Positions 1 to 11,689 of a stretch of 64,000 nt of DNA are shown in pieces. Source of the DNA: Rutstroemia sp. NJR-2017a BVV2 (Eukaryota > Ascomycota > Leotiomycetes > Helotiales > Rutstroemiaceae). The DNA is taken from positions 992,001 through 1,056,000 of the forward strand of contig NJPS01000048.1 of the NCBI GenBank assembly GCA_002946415.1, given 5' to 3'. The number at the start of each line of letters is the position of its first letter. Position 1 is the first letter of the stretch. Below the pieces are notes generated by a model. The model was not told the origin of the DNA. It was given only the letters and a program-made list of their open reading frames with translations, and did no database searches. The translations under genes were made by a program, and so were the position numbers.

Positions 1-590
1 GCTAGGAGGAAGGGATTGGGCTGTGTTTGCGGCATCGTGTGGAGTTCGAATCTGCCTGGCGAGCCTTGATGTTGTTCACAGGCTTGTAGAGTAATATGTA
101 ATATGGGATGTGGATAAATTTACCGTGGTTGATGTTTAAGGCAAGTCTTGATAAATTGTTACTTTTTCCCCCACCAAGCGGCCGCATATGACCGAATACA
201 TACAGTAACCGACGGCACAGCACTCACCAGAATGGATTCTTGGAACATTTGCAAGCTTCGTGCAAAAATAAGCAATCTGGCGGTCAGAACTGAATCTCTA
301 GTAGATGCGGTTCCGTGGATAATTCGTTATTTTATTTGGTATATTGTTTACTGCTTTATTTGTTATATTATTTACGGTAGAAGGTGTCACGACTCACGGT
401 CTGGACGAAGTACTCTGTAGTTTTGGTGTAGTTTTGGTGTAGTTTTGGTGTGACGTTCTTTTTCTAGGTTGGGCCCACCCTTGCCGCCCTCCGCAGTACT
501 TGTACAGCCATCATCATCAGCCCTGAGCACATACCAATGCAATTTGGTGCAATTCCGTGCAATTCGCCTGCGGTTTCCTGTTTGAGACAT
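1..590. other. Gene-free left edge and TRL1 upstream region
   Basis: No supported gene. Only short open frames without recognisable protein features occur here. The stretch holds a triplicated 11-bp repeat (416-448), and near 538-567 there are several short, imperfect copies of a GTGCAATT-like word. It is AT-rich around 325-375. It probably forms the distal promoter of the tRNA ligase gene to the right. Confidence 0.6.
416..448 (+). repeat. Tandem repeat, three copies of an 11-bp unit
   Basis: Three perfect head-to-tail copies of TGTAGTTTTGG occupy 416-426, 427-437 and 438-448, about 145 bases before the TATA box of TRL1. This is read directly from the sequence. A promoter function or simple slippage are both possible. 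Confidence 0.9.
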
Positions 591-599
591 TATAAAAAG
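591..599 (+). promoter_or_regulatory. TATA box of the tRNA ligase gene
   Basis: TATAAAAAG lies 219 bases before the first in-frame ATG (810) and 336 bases before the preferred ATG (927). Transcription starting some tens of bases downstream would include both ATGs. Assignment is by motif and position only. Confidence 0.5.
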
Positions 600-926
600 G
601 ATTCCCTCCACACTGCCCACAGCTGCCGTTCGTCTCAGCTACTTCTCTCGGTGTGACTCTTTTGCGACTCAGGCGAATCGGAAGACCCCACGGTTCACAC
701 AGCTGGTCGAAAAGTGCACCAGAAAACAGACAAAGAATTCCTCTGCTGTGCTCTACTCAAGGTGATCTCTACCCTATTTAACTCCACAATATTCTGCATT
801 TCGTTCTGCATGTCAACGTCTTTCGGGATTCTCAGCCAGCGAGTCTTTAAGACTGGAATCAAGTTTTCTACGAGGCAGTTTACTATCTTTCCAAGAACCT
901 GTCTACACTGCCGAAAAACCTCAACT

Positions 927-3449
927 ATGGCGGACCTTGGAGATGTTCCTTTCGCAGCGCAGGACGTACAGGAAGTCCAGACCCTAATTCAAAATCTTGA
1001 GGGAAGCACCAAGAAGTATTTCCCGAAAGGTACCAAGAAGTTCAGTTGCAAGAGAACATCTTTCAATGTTGAAGAATCCCCTGCAAAAATCGTCGTCAAC
1101 TCATGGCGATTCCAGGACTGGGATTACAAGCGCGATGACTTGCCAACATATGCACGAGGCCTTTTCACCGCTAAGAATGAAAAGGGTCAGCCCGAGATTG
1201 CTGTCCGTGGATACGACAAGTTCTTCAACACCGAAGAAGTCAATGCGACCAGGTGGAGAAACATCGAAAGCAACACCCAAGGGCCTTACGAATTGAGTCT
1301 CAAGGAGAACGGATGTATTGTCTTCATCAGTGGACTTCACGATGGCACCCTTCTTGTTTGCAGCAAGCATTCGACTGGCAGTGGTACGAATCCGGGATTG
1401 AGCCACGCCAAAGCAGCCGAGAAATGGGTTGACAAGCAACTGAAGGCTATTGGTAGATCCCGAGAAGATCTAGCCCGGGAGCTCAGGAGAAGAAATGCTA
1501 CTGCTGTCGCCGAGCTTTGTGACGATGATTTTGAAGAGCACATCCTGGCATACCGAGGAGAAGACGCAGGCCTCTACTTACATGGTATCAACATCAATCT
1601 TCCAGAGTTCATGACCTACTCTGGACACCAAGTCCAGGCTTTTGCGGCTGAGTGGGGTTTCAAGAAGACGGATTTCTTAGTAATCGAAGATATCTATGCT
1701 GTGAAAACTTTTCTCGAAAAGGTTGCGGAAACCGGCTCCTATCAAGGTCGTGATGTAGAAGGCTTCGTCGTCCGCTGCAAATGTCGCACAGAGTCTTCTG
1801 GTCCACATTCAGACTGGTTCTTCAAGTACAAGTTTGAGGAGCCTTATCTAATGTACAGACAATGGCGTGAATGTACGAAGGCTCTGATCGCTGGAAAGCC
1901 TCCTCGTTACAAGAAACACGCCAAGGTTACCGAGGAGTATCTCATGTATGTGAAACGATGTCTCGCCGCAAATTCTCAGCTAGGAAAGCAGTATCAGCAG
2001 AACCATGGCATTATCAAGCTACGCAACGATTTCCTCGACGAGATTAAGATGAATGGTTCGGACATCATCCGCCAAGAATATGCAGAGCTTGGAGGTGCAC
2101 CGGAGGACGTGAGCAATAACGTCATATTGGTGCCAATTGCAACCATTGGATGTGGAAAAACAACTATTGCGCTTGCTCTTGGCCATCTCTTTGGTTGGGG
2201 TCACGTCCAAAATGATAACATTAGTGGCAAAAATCGTCCACCTCGATTCACCCGAGAAGTTTTGACACAACTTGAAGCCAAACCAGTCGTTATTGCGGAT
2301 CGAAATAATGCCCAGAAACATGAGAGGAGACAGCTTATCGATGATGTCAAACTCACCCATAAGCATGTTCGACTGGTTGCACTGAACTTTGTGCATGACC
2401 GCGACGCTCTTGATAAGATTCGCCAGGTTACCCACGACCGAATCGTTGCTCGCGGTGACAACCATCAGACAATCCAGGCTGCTTCAGATATCAAGAAGGT
2501 AGTTGGTATCATGGAAGGCTTCATACATCGATTCGAACCGCTGGATACCTTTGCTCCCCCTGATGACGGGTTCGACTCTACTATCGATCTTGATCCTACC
2601 CAGGACTCCCGCCAGAATCTCGAGACAGTCATCAGTCACCTTTCAACAGAATATCCAAAGCTTTTCACGACGATGCCGACAAGCGACGATCTGGATGAAG
2701 CCATTTCTTTTGCATTGACCGAATACAAGCCGTCATTGAAACATGACGTCGGACGTGCACCTAAGAACAATAACACGGGTTCTAAAGAGAATGTGAGTAT
2801 TAGTCATGCGCCATAATACAATATACCATTTACTAACGTTGAGGACTAGTCACTTCAACCACAGCCCACGAAGAAGAAGCGAGCAATAGAGTACATCTCA
2901 ATCGCCCTTCCCAAGAACGATATCAAGGATACTCTCGACGAAACCTTCGCCAGTGTCTCTTCCAACAAAGCCAGATTCTACCGCGCACTCGAGGACACTC
3001 GCCGCGTCCAGCCAGAATTCCACGTCACCCTGATACATCGAGCTTCTTCCAAGCAGCATCCCGAGATATGGCAGAAATACAGTGCCATGCATGAAGAGGC
3101 CGACCCCTGGGATAACAAGATAGGCAAATGCCAGGTCATGCTGGAGAGAGTAAGTTATCCGTTCCATACAATATATAGAAGCAATACTAATGTGTAAACG
3201 CAGATCGTGTGGGATGATCGCATCATGGCCATCGTGGCTCGGATAGTCGACGACGGGTGGGAGTGTGTGAATGAAGTAGCACATATCACAGTTGGTACAC
3301 GAGGAGATGATGTAAAGCCCAAAGAGACCAATGATCTGTTGAAGCGATGGCTTGCAGAGGGAAGTGGTGATTCGACGAGAATTGGAGAAGTGGCTATTGA
3401 AGGCCGGAAAATCGTGAGTGGGATCGTGAAGAGTGTTCTCTCAAGATAA
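927..3449 (+). CDS. TRL1: Fungal tRNA ligase (three-domain RNA ligase)
   Basis: Joins tRNA halves after intron removal and, in fungi, religates HAC1 mRNA in the unfolded protein response. Three exons: 927-2792, 2850-3149 and 3204-3449 (introns of 57 and 54 bases, the first with a TACTAAC branch site), giving 803 aa, the usual fungal size (about 800). The adenylyltransferase domain has the nucleotidyl lysine in K126-E-N-G. The polynucleotide kinase domain has the P-loop GCGKTT at 408-413. The C-terminal cyclic phosphodiesterase domain has paired H-x-T motifs, H680/T682 and H749/T751. I start at ATG 927 because it has A at -3 and G at +4 and the conserved protein begins there. The frame is open further upstream, with one earlier ATG at 810 that would add 39 basic residues (see findings). 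Confidence 0.95.
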
Positions 3450-4201
3450 AAAGATGTGTTTTAGTGGTGGGAGATTGGTGTAATGTGAGGCATAAAAATA
3501 CTGCTCGGATTTTTGATGTCTCGCGAAGGAGTAATGCCACTCTCTAATAAATGATGAAGATGCCATTCATGAAATATATTTCGTATCGTAGTGTTCACTA
3601 CCTATGCTGTTGCTACGTATGAAGTGCGATTCACATATCAAAACCTTGCCACATTGAGCCATGGAACTTGCACATATAGATAGACCTTGGAGCGAAAAAG
3701 CCCATTAAATTGACTACTAGAATAATGCCTCTAGATCAGGACATCAGCCGCAAGTAGAAATAAACGCCGCCAATATATCCTAATATTGAATCTTCATATC
3801 AATGAGAATCCCGCCCAAAGACAAATAAACGCCGCAAATGATCACCTAAAATATGCGCTGCTCCAATGTCTATCAACATGTCGCTGCCGCCGTAAAAGAT
3901 GAAGAAGAAACCCTATTCTTAACTCAAAACCTATGTGCCGAGAAGCTGATGAGCACCAGGAACACCAGGAACATCCCAAGGGGTATATCGGTTTGAGAAA
4001 GGGAAAGAATGGTGGAGAAGATTAAAAAAATCGAGAGCAAAACTTTTGGGGAAAGAGCAGACCGCCTGGTGTGTGAACATTTAGAGGAAATGGTTGGCGA
4101 AGCTCGGTGCTTTTCGCAAAGCGTAGATGTCTAGTAGTTGGTTGGATGGCATAATCGTCATAATCGTGTCGAGAATCGGCAAGAAGAAGCCGGGTGGTCG
4201 A
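3450..4201. other. Convergent intergenic region TRL1 / CAP gene
   Basis: No gene seen. It contains the 3' ends of two converging genes. AATAAA at 3546-3551 could be the TRL1 polyadenylation signal. A 13-bp direct repeat, AAATAAACGCCGC, occurs at 3758-3770 and 3823-3835. Confidence 0.6.
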
Positions 4202-5050
4202 TCATGAATTGACGACGACGTCAACCTTGTGTTTTAGTGGAGGGAAGACGTTGGTTCCGTACTGCCCGCCTATGTTACCTAGAGATGAATTAGCAACGAC
4301 ATCTGGTTTTGAGAAGGCACTGATACTGACCTGGGGGGTAGTAATTGCACACAGTATACCAAGCTGGCAAACCAGGCCAGATATCCATCGGTTTACAGAA
4401 CTGCGTGGCACAGCCGACGGAATTGGTATTGAGCCAAACCATCTGCGTATAATGGCCCCACGACTCAAAGGTGCTCATGTCTGGGTTGTTTTGGCCGTAG
4501 TAGGAAGGCAGGTAGAGGGGTTCTTCTCCATTGTACCACATATCTGTAGCGGCAACTGCCATCTCCTTCTCAGCACCAAGAGCTTGGGCGTTGGTCGCGC
4601 CGTAAGCGGCTATGTTTTGACCATATCCGCCACCATTGATGGTCCTACGAAAGGTTAGACACTGTGTTACCCGGAACTGCGAAGTACATACATGTTGTGA
4701 CCCCAGTGGCAAGTTGCAGCAAGGACTTTGGCGGATGCTACCAGGTTTTGGTCCCATTTGAGCAAAGGCACGGAATGATTGGCGCGGTGAATATTGTGAT
4801 GGTACAATGCAGTGCTAACGTAGTCCGTCGGAGTGGCAGTAGGAACTGGAGCTAAGGTGGTTGAGGGGTAGACTGTGGTGGTAACGTGAATGACTGTGGT
4901 AGCAACTGCTTGACCGTTGGGGTTGTAGATCACTTCCGTAACATCGTAGGTTTGTACAACTTGTCTCTTCAACACAGAGAAAAAGTTACCAATTGGAGAG
5001 GCAGTAGCCACGCAGGCGAACAAAACCGTGAGAAGAACTTGGAGTCGCAT
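4202..5050 (-). CDS. Secreted CAP-domain (SCP/PR-1-like) protein
   Basis: Member of the CAP superfamily, secreted proteins that bind sterols or lipids in yeast (Pry) and PR-1. Three exons on the minus strand: 5050-4692, 4644-4331 and 4278-4202, with all phases consistent, giving 249 aa. Residues 1-18 form a signal peptide. A Lys-Arg pair at 28-29 is a likely Kex2 site. A Thr/Val-rich spacer runs to about residue 76, then the CAP domain. Visible CAP signatures are the H-N-x-H-R helix (85-89), CHWGHN (114-119), a GQN motif just after the first splice junction, HYTQMVW and the NYYPPGN ending. The first junction splits Met120 and restores the GHNMTINGGGYGQN stretch, which supports the model. A role in sterol export or host contact is inference. 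Confidence 0.92.
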
Positions 5051-6727
5051 GTTGAAAATAGAGAACGCTTTTCGTCGAGTACGATTTCGTCGCGGATAGA
5101 TAGCTATAGAAATAGCGGAATCAGGATAGAGCGGGAGTGATTGTGGAGACCAGCACAAGAAGATTCTGGCAAAGAACGACGGTGATATTTCGGTCCGTGA
5201 AATGTCTGAGAATGAGTGTGCTTGCTAGTAAAGCTTATTGTTTTACTATTGTTGTGGTCGCAGAATGGCGGTAAGGACAGAAGAGAAGAGGAAGGAAGAT
5301 CGCCAATATATCTTAATTTTTCCCGCACGGAACCAACTTACGGCAACTATGCCGTCTAACTCGCTCATATAAAGGGAATTTGCAATGAGATTGCTTCATT
5401 CACCCACACCCCGATCGAAATGAGGGGCTGCGAATCATCAAGACAACCTTAATTGAACCTCTTTCGTAGAGAATGAGCAATTTCACCAGCATTCCTCACG
5501 CTCCATTGGCTACACTCAACTCCTAGTGACGTACGTGAGTTTCTCGAGCCGGCGACATTGGATCCCGAGACGGTTGTTCTACACTCCGGGGAAGATTTGA
5601 GATACAGAATGTTGATATGGAAAACAACTTCTGAAACGCTCTTTCTCATTGTGGCGTGTCGGACAGGATCTGGGCAAGCACCAACATATCTATGCGGTGG
5701 TACACAATATCTGATGCTGCCTGCTGTTCAAATATCGATACAAGTGTATGCTTGGCAATGGATACTAGGCTTTGTGACTGGTTGTGCTACAATCCAAGTC
5801 AGAAGGAGACATCGCGCACCTTCTGATAGACCATTCGCCGGGCTCTCCTCACAAGAATCTGTATCCTTCTACCAACATTGAACAAGATCTGGCTATGAAC
5901 TATCACGCCTGAGCATCGAAACTAACAAACATCCGCGTCTCAGGTCCATCCTTGCGCTTCAGGTCACAAAGGTAGGAGCCTCTTGTACGTTCCTCCAGAG
6001 GCAATTTCACTATTATGATACACCCATCGTCCGTCACTGCTAAATTGCCATCATTCCAGTGAATGCCTCCAATTTGACGTTTGTATGGCGGGGTAATCCA
6101 CCACAAGGTGACTGTGACCATAAGTTTCCGGTTCTACGAGCAATGTCGCCAATCAAGTCTGCAGCGGGTTTCGTGCAATTGCATACAGTTCTCCATCAGT
6201 TGTGCTAAGTTGAGAACAATGCGAGCTCGGGGTTGCTTCAGGAGGTATCGAGGCCGCAGAGCGCATTTGGCGACCATTGCGCGGCGATGTGATACAGGGA
6301 AAGACTACTTCTTGCCCTGTGATTCCTGAGCCATCATATAATCCTTGTTTGCAAAATCATGTTGAAGGCCCACATGTTGCCACGCACCTTCACACCGGAT
6401 GCGGTGGTTTTGAAATATGTAGTCGACCATAATGTCGAAGTAATCTCTTTTCGCAGGGAGACTTGCTTCTTTCGAACTTCCAAAGAGCTTCAGTGATAAC
6501 CAATCATTAAATAGCAATATACATAACCATAACCAATTTGCTCTGTAGCATGGTTCATACAAACTCTCCCGTCTGGCAATCCCACGTCCTAACTTACAGA
6601 TGCACATCATTCCCTCAAAGGGGAGTGGTCTAGTCTATCCGCTCTTCCCCTACATATATTGTATACACCAATTGCCAATCTCCTCTATCCTATTGATCCG
6701 TTACATTTGTAGTATGTAGCACCTCAA
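5051..6727. other. Intergenic region with a possible decayed coding remnant
   Basis: This is the CAP gene promoter and the 3' flank of the HIT gene. No intact gene can be supported. On the minus strand between 6610 and 5903 several frames read like protein fragments: one at 6305-6610, one at 5903-6121 with a GIHWNDGNLAVTDDG-like stretch, and another frame between them. Stops and frame changes separate them. I could not connect them with plausible introns, so this may be an old pseudogene or chance. Confidence 0.35.
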
Positions 6728-7393
6728 TCACAAACTCTCCTTACCTATCCTCTTGACCTCTCTCTCCAACTCCTCCCTCAATTGCGCCGCAAGTACCACC
6801 GCCTCATCCTCATCCAGCTCAGATCTCTGGCCTCGCCCAAACATTGTAAACGATCGATTGCGTAACTCGGGAGTCAGTCCCGGTCTGGGTATGATATGGA
6901 AGTGAACATGCGGTACCACTTGAGCTGCCGCAGCTCCTAGAATTTCCCTTTGCATTAGCTTTTATTTGCACAACATCCAGCAACCCGGTTGTGGTTTTCT
7001 TTTCCTCTTTCTTCCTTCGCGCATTCGGAACTTATTTGATCTCCGCAGATGCAAGGGAGGGGTTGATGAAGATGGAGTGAACGAACCATTGTTTTGTACT
7101 ATGTTCCAGTCCCATACTCCCGTAACCTTGGCCAAAGCCCGGGATAATTTAGGGAGCCATTCACCTAGCTCCCGCGATTCCTCTGCACTCACGTCCGACA
7201 ATTTCTCGTTGTGTTTGCGAGTGGTGAGGAGGAGATGCCCGGGAGACAGCGGCATGATATCAAGGAATGCCATACATAGTGGTGTTGACAGGACCACGAA
7301 TGCTGAAGGTGTAGTGAGCTCGGAGTTTGCGAGCGCTGCGGAGTCGGAGTCGGGTGCGTAGTTGGATGCGATGCTGCAAAAGGGGCATGCCAT
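6728..7393 (-). CDS. HIT-family nucleotide hydrolase/transferase
   Basis: Small histidine-triad protein; the family hydrolyses or transfers nucleoside phosphates (Hint/Hnt or Fhit type). Two exons, 7393-7087 and 6936-6728, give 171 aa. The triad motif H-V-H-F-H lies at 112-116, just after the splice junction, preceded by the typical NNGAAAAQVVPH run which is only made when the intron is removed. The N-terminus has CPFC, as in many HIT proteins, a possible zinc site. The intron donor reads GTTCGT, weaker than its neighbours (GTAAGT/GTATGT). The exact substrate cannot be told from sequence. Confidence 0.92.
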
Positions 7394-7873
7394 ATTGACT
7401 GCTCGAGATAGCCCTCAGTGAGGCCGATTGTGATGTTATCGTGCGAAAAGCATAGTGACTCGGTGAGTATGAAGGTGGATTCGTGTTGTGGATGAAGCTT
7501 GATTTTAAGACAGGCTTTCCAGATTCATACGTCCCACGTCCTTTTTGCCGAGGCTTTGCTTAATGGAGAGAAACTTACTCGAGTAGAATTGTTTGATGTG
7601 TGATAAAAACAATTAAAAAAGCCTTTTTGAATTATTAAGGAATGTTCTCGGGGGTTTCTTGAATACATGCAATACTATATTCTAAATCTATCTGCTATCT
7701 GATTGAGCGTTGAGGAAGAAATTCTTGCCTTGATACCTACTATACACTTGATTCATGTCCACTCTACCAGCCGGAATCCGACCATTTCGATCATCACAAC
7801 GAGGGACAGCGCAATTTGAAGACTATCTGTGCGATTGCTTTAAGGTATCTCTATATAATACTAAACATAGCTC
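7394..7873. other. Promoter of HIT gene and 3' flank of aldo/keto reductase
   Basis: Both neighbours are on the minus strand. Nothing beyond AT-rich stretches near 7600-7700 is recognised. Confidence 0.5.
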
Positions 7874-9005
7874 TTACTCGTCATCACCGAAGAAAACCTT
7901 GACTGGTAACCAGTCATCACCGCAAACCTTGAATCTGTCTTTCAGGTTGTCCAACTTATCCACCTCCTCAGAAGACAATTGCCAGCCGTCAAGCTCGTAG
8001 TTCTTCTCGATTCTCTCCTTGTTCACCGACTTTGGAATGACAGACCACTCGTGTTGCAGACCCCAAGCAAGAAGTACTTGTTGTGGAGTCTTACCCTTGT
8101 TCTCTGCAATAGACAACAATGTTTGGTCCTTGTACAGAGGAGAGTTTGTGCTGCCCAGACAGGAGTAACCTGTGCAGTGGATTCCCTTCTCTTTGCAGTA
8201 GGCGACAAGCTTTGGTGAAGGGTTGTTAGGATGTAATTCGATCTGGTTCACGGCTGGGACAATCTGGAATATGTTAGAAAGATCACCAAACAGTCCAAGT
8301 GGCTTATCATACCGTGGTTCCTGGGTCATTCAGGAGCTTTTCCAAGTTCTTGATGCCGAAGTTGGATACACCAATGTTCTTTACTTTGCCAGTGGCGGGC
8401 AGCTTCTGCATTTCGTGCCATGTCTTGATGAAGTCCCAGTCTGGGTAGTGTTTCTTCAGATCATCGGGATCGGTCGATGAAGGCCAGTGCATGAGGTACA
8501 AGTCAACGTAGTCGGTGCCGAGTGACTTCAGGGAGGAATCAATTCCTTCCTGAACTCTCTTGTGCCATGGGTTGTCGAGCTTGGTGGTCAACCAGATCTC
8601 CTCTCGTGGGACGCCAGAAGCTTTGATGCCAGCACCAACTTCAGCCTCGTTGCCATATGCAAGCTAGAGATCTGTTAGATACTGATTGGAATCCAGCATA
8701 GTGGGTGACATGACTTACAGCAGTGTCAATATGTCTGTATCCTTTGCGCAGAGCAATCTCTACAGCGTTTCCTACTTCTCCTGGCTTCGATTGCCATGTT
8801 CCAAGTCCCAGAGCTGGGATCTTGGCACCGGTGTTGAGTGTGAAAGTCTTTCTGTTCAGAGAAACATTTTGTGAGCCGAAGTTGCGGACATGTTTAAGCT
8901 GGGAGGAGACAGCTGCTAGTCGGCGCAGGCTTCTGCTTTCGACGTGAATCGCCAGAAGGACGAGGAGAGAAGAGGGACTTACGATGTGACATTTGCAGAG
9001 GCCAT
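7874..9005 (-). CDS. Aldo/keto reductase, NADPH-dependent
   Basis: Cytosolic oxidoreductase of the AKR family reducing aldehydes or ketones with NADPH. Four exons: 9005-8983, 8851-8719, 8663-8313 and 8263-7874, giving 298 aa, close to the family's usual 300-320. The first exon encodes only seven and two-thirds codons. The catalytic tetrad is visible as D50, Y55, K80 and H111 in [20 protein letters not shown] and LMHWPS. The later NIGVSNF, NQIELHP and VIPKS motifs line the active site and cofactor pocket. It is divergent from the Fyv6-like gene and shares a 716-bp promoter region with it. Substrate is unknown; yeast Gcy1/Ypr1-type enzymes are the closest match in pattern. Confidence 0.93.
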
Positions 9006-9721
9006 CTTTGCGGTTTTGTATGTAGATAAACTGCTTTGTAGTTCAGATGGGAAGTATAATAGAGCAATACCAAGAAACTTTAAAACGAGGGGCCACAGTT
9101 CCAATTTATAGGATTTTCCAAGCTGGACACAGGACCATATGCATGCAAAAGTGTTTTTGGGAGTAAGGCAGGATGATGACGCCCGGTAGGAGCTTTCTCA
9201 GCGAAAAAACAGATCTCCTGCGACTCTAAGCCATATGCAGTATTACATCCTGCCAATCTTCGCAGTCAACAGTTAATCCGCTGCATGATGAGGGGCTCCA
9301 GAAGACGAGGCGCTGCTAGTCTGCGGAGCATGGAGGGGCAATCCCACTTCCGGGTAAATTCAAATCGACCCATACGAAGATATTCCGGACATGCGCTCGA
9401 ATCAGATCGCGCAGATACGTCTGATATCATTGTTCGACGAACGGCGCCTGCCCGTTTCAGTTGGTGGGTAAGATGTCTTTAGCCATGGAAATGTCGTAGG
9501 GTAGAATTGTTAGCAGAGCTCGCGATGAGTATATGACTATCCTGACTCCCAAAGAGAACTTGTGTACTAAAAAGTCCTCAGAGAGGTGGGGATGCGGGCC
9601 CGAGACCACTATCAGCAAATACCTTACATCTCAGGCAAATAAGCGGCATAACTTCCTCAATCGATCGCTTTGCGATCCTGGTAGGTGTTTTCATTCGCGC
9701 GCATACACCTACACGCTCACG
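9006..9721. other. Divergent promoter region AKR / Fyv6-like gene
   Basis: No gene seen. Short frames here are not supported by any protein feature. It must hold promoters for both flanking genes; no clear TATA box or factor site was recognised. Confidence 0.5.
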
Positions 9722-10545
9722 ATGTCTTCTGGATTTGTGTCGGGTGGGACAACAGATGCGCCAATCGAACGCAGCGATGAGTGGCTTGCTGCTCAACAAG
9801 AAATAGAGGCCAATCGACAAAAGAAAGCGCTCGAAGCAAGACAGAACGACGGGAAGAGCTTGTTCGAGATTTTGGAGGCGAATAAAGGTATTATTTTTTG
9901 ATTTCGGGCACCTATAGTTGCAGTTATGTCTCTGGCTCCTATGGCTGATCACTTAGGGGTGCGTTGAATGATCTAGCCGCCAAACAAGAAGCATTTGAAG
10001 AAGCCAATAAAATCAAAAATCAATTCCGCGCATTAGATGAAGATGAAGTCGATTTTCTGGATTCAGTGCTCGAGAGCACACGAGCTGAGGAAGACCGTGT
10101 AAAGAAAGAGACTGCGGCAGGCCTGGAGCTATTCAGAAAACAACAAGAAGAGGCAGATAAGAAGGCGAGGACAGAGACTGATGGTGTGCCAGCGCAGGAG
10201 GCTTCGCCTGTGCTCGAGGAGGAATGGATTGCCGCCGGTAGAAAACGGAAGCGTGCAAAGGAAAAGGAAGGGTTGAAAGGTGTTAAGATAAGAAGAGGTT
10301 CTTCTGCAGCCGAGCAAGCTTCTACGCCATCCAAAGCTGTACCAGCCAAGACTCCTGCACAGGGCGATGCGAGGCAGAAACCATCCAGCAGCAAATCGAC
10401 TATGCCTGTGGAGTCTGTTAAGCCATCACCAGAAGTTCAACCCTATACGATCTCTAGGCCAGAGGAAACCAGCAAAGCCGCCCAATCTCCACCCAAGAAA
10501 GGTTTAGGATTAGTAGATTATGGATCAGACGAAGATGATGATTGA
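9722..10545 (+). CDS. NIP30/FAM192A-type nuclear protein (Fyv6-like splicing factor)
   Basis: Belongs to the family with an N-terminal NIP30 domain. The human member binds the PA28-gamma proteasome activator, and yeast Fyv6 acts in the second step of pre-mRNA splicing. Two exons, 9722-9887 and 9977-10545, give 244 aa. The acceptor at 9975-9976 was chosen because only it keeps frame and gives ANKAAKQEAFEEANK, the conserved core, followed by RALDEDEVDFLD. A nearer AG at 9955-9956 would cause a frameshift. After residue about 110 the protein is charged and low-complexity with basic KRKRAKEK-type nuclear signals, and it ends in an acidic DYGSDEDDD tail typical of the family. Confidence 0.88.
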
Positions 10546-10899
10546 GGAGAAGTGACAGCCGAAAATTGAATGGGTGTGGAAGATACGTGCAGCTCCTGGA
10601 ATACGTGTGAAATTTAAGTCTGTCTTTCTGGGGGTATGGTATAGTCAGCATTCGCTACTCCTGGCAACCGGAGCGTTTTATACACTGTCGCATAATGCAT
10701 GAGCAGAAGACCATCTATATTCCATGATATAACCAAGCCATTTTGGAACCGCGGACATTATAAGGTATCTATAGTCTATACATTATGAACATCCTACTCC
10801 CACGGAGCCTCACACAAAGCATCTTACTGAGCCTTTGTTCACTCTACGTCCTTGACCCGACCCGCCAAGCCCAACCGCCACACCTTCCAAACTCCAAAG
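10546..10899. other. Convergent intergenic region
   Basis: A 354-bp stretch holding the 3' ends of the Fyv6-like gene and ERG2. Nothing else is recognised. Confidence 0.5.
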
Positions 10900-11689
10900 C
10901 TAGAGCTTGAATCTCATCAGGTTCAAGACCATCTCTCTCCCGGTGACCCAGGTCGTTCTCCACAAAGTTGGGAAATCCAAGGTACTAGAAAGGCCGTCGG
11001 CGAAACCGAAACCAAGCATAGGTGGAATCCATCCTCTAGCATACTCAAGGGCGAAGCATGCCTCGTCCATCTTGTACTGCTTGACAGTACCGCGGCGAAG
11101 ATGATGGACGCTTCCTTGAGGGTATACTTCTGGTTCGAAGGTACCTGGAGTGTAGGCGAGCTGGGTTCCGGCAATGATGTGGAAGTAATCGTCAGCTGTG
11201 TGACGACCAGTATGTCCTTCCGTGCCAACGGCGGTGCCTAAATTACGGTGAGCTGCTGGATCAACAGATCAAATTCGTGTGGAAAAACAAACCAAAGATG
11301 ATCAAGTACTCTGTAATGCCTATCAAACCAATATCAGCTTTATGCTCCAGGTACGGCTAAGGCTAAACCATAACAGTTTGAGACCTCAACGGTTGCAACT
11401 TACTGGCATGAATGATGTACATAGCACCCATAGCACCGCCAGCATTGTTGAAGATCCACTCCTCGTCCAGATTCACATAACCCCCCGGGTGCGTCTCACT
11501 CAGCTCATTGACAATATAGTTGACAATCTGTCTCGTATCATTGCCATGGGCGGTAATTGCACGTGTGGACAGATCAGCCAGTTGAGTCGGTGTGAAGATG
11601 TAGAAAGATTCAAGATGCGAATCCAAGAAGTAGAAAAGAGCAGAGAAGACACCGATTATGGCTGCCACGGTGGTGAGAAGTCGCGTCAT
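10900..11689 (-). CDS. ERG2: C-8 sterol isomerase of ergosterol synthesis
   Basis: Endoplasmic-reticulum enzyme that shifts the fecosterol double bond from C-8 to C-7 (episterol); the family also includes the mammalian sigma-1 receptor, and in fungi it is a target of morpholine fungicides. Three exons: 11689-11404, a 27-base micro-exon 11319-11293, and 11237-10900, giving 216 aa. The micro-exon supplies the conserved ITEYLIIFG segment between GAMYIIHAS and TAVGTEGHTGRHTADDY; without it the frame is kept but nine residues are lost. The N-terminal hydrophobic helix (about residues 5-22) anchors it in the membrane. Later motifs HIIAGTQ, MDEACFALEYARGWIP and FADGLSSTLDF are family-specific. Confidence 0.96.

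Noticed and set aside
30..66. Possible tRNA 3' half (GTTCGAATC near 44-52)
   Set aside because: The T-loop-like word is there, but the T-stem has mismatches, and no matching acceptor stem or anticodon arm can be formed within the window.
9955..9956. Nearer acceptor AG for the Fyv6-like intron
   Set aside because: It shifts the frame into a quick stop; the AG at 9975-9976 keeps frame and restores the conserved AAKQEAF core.
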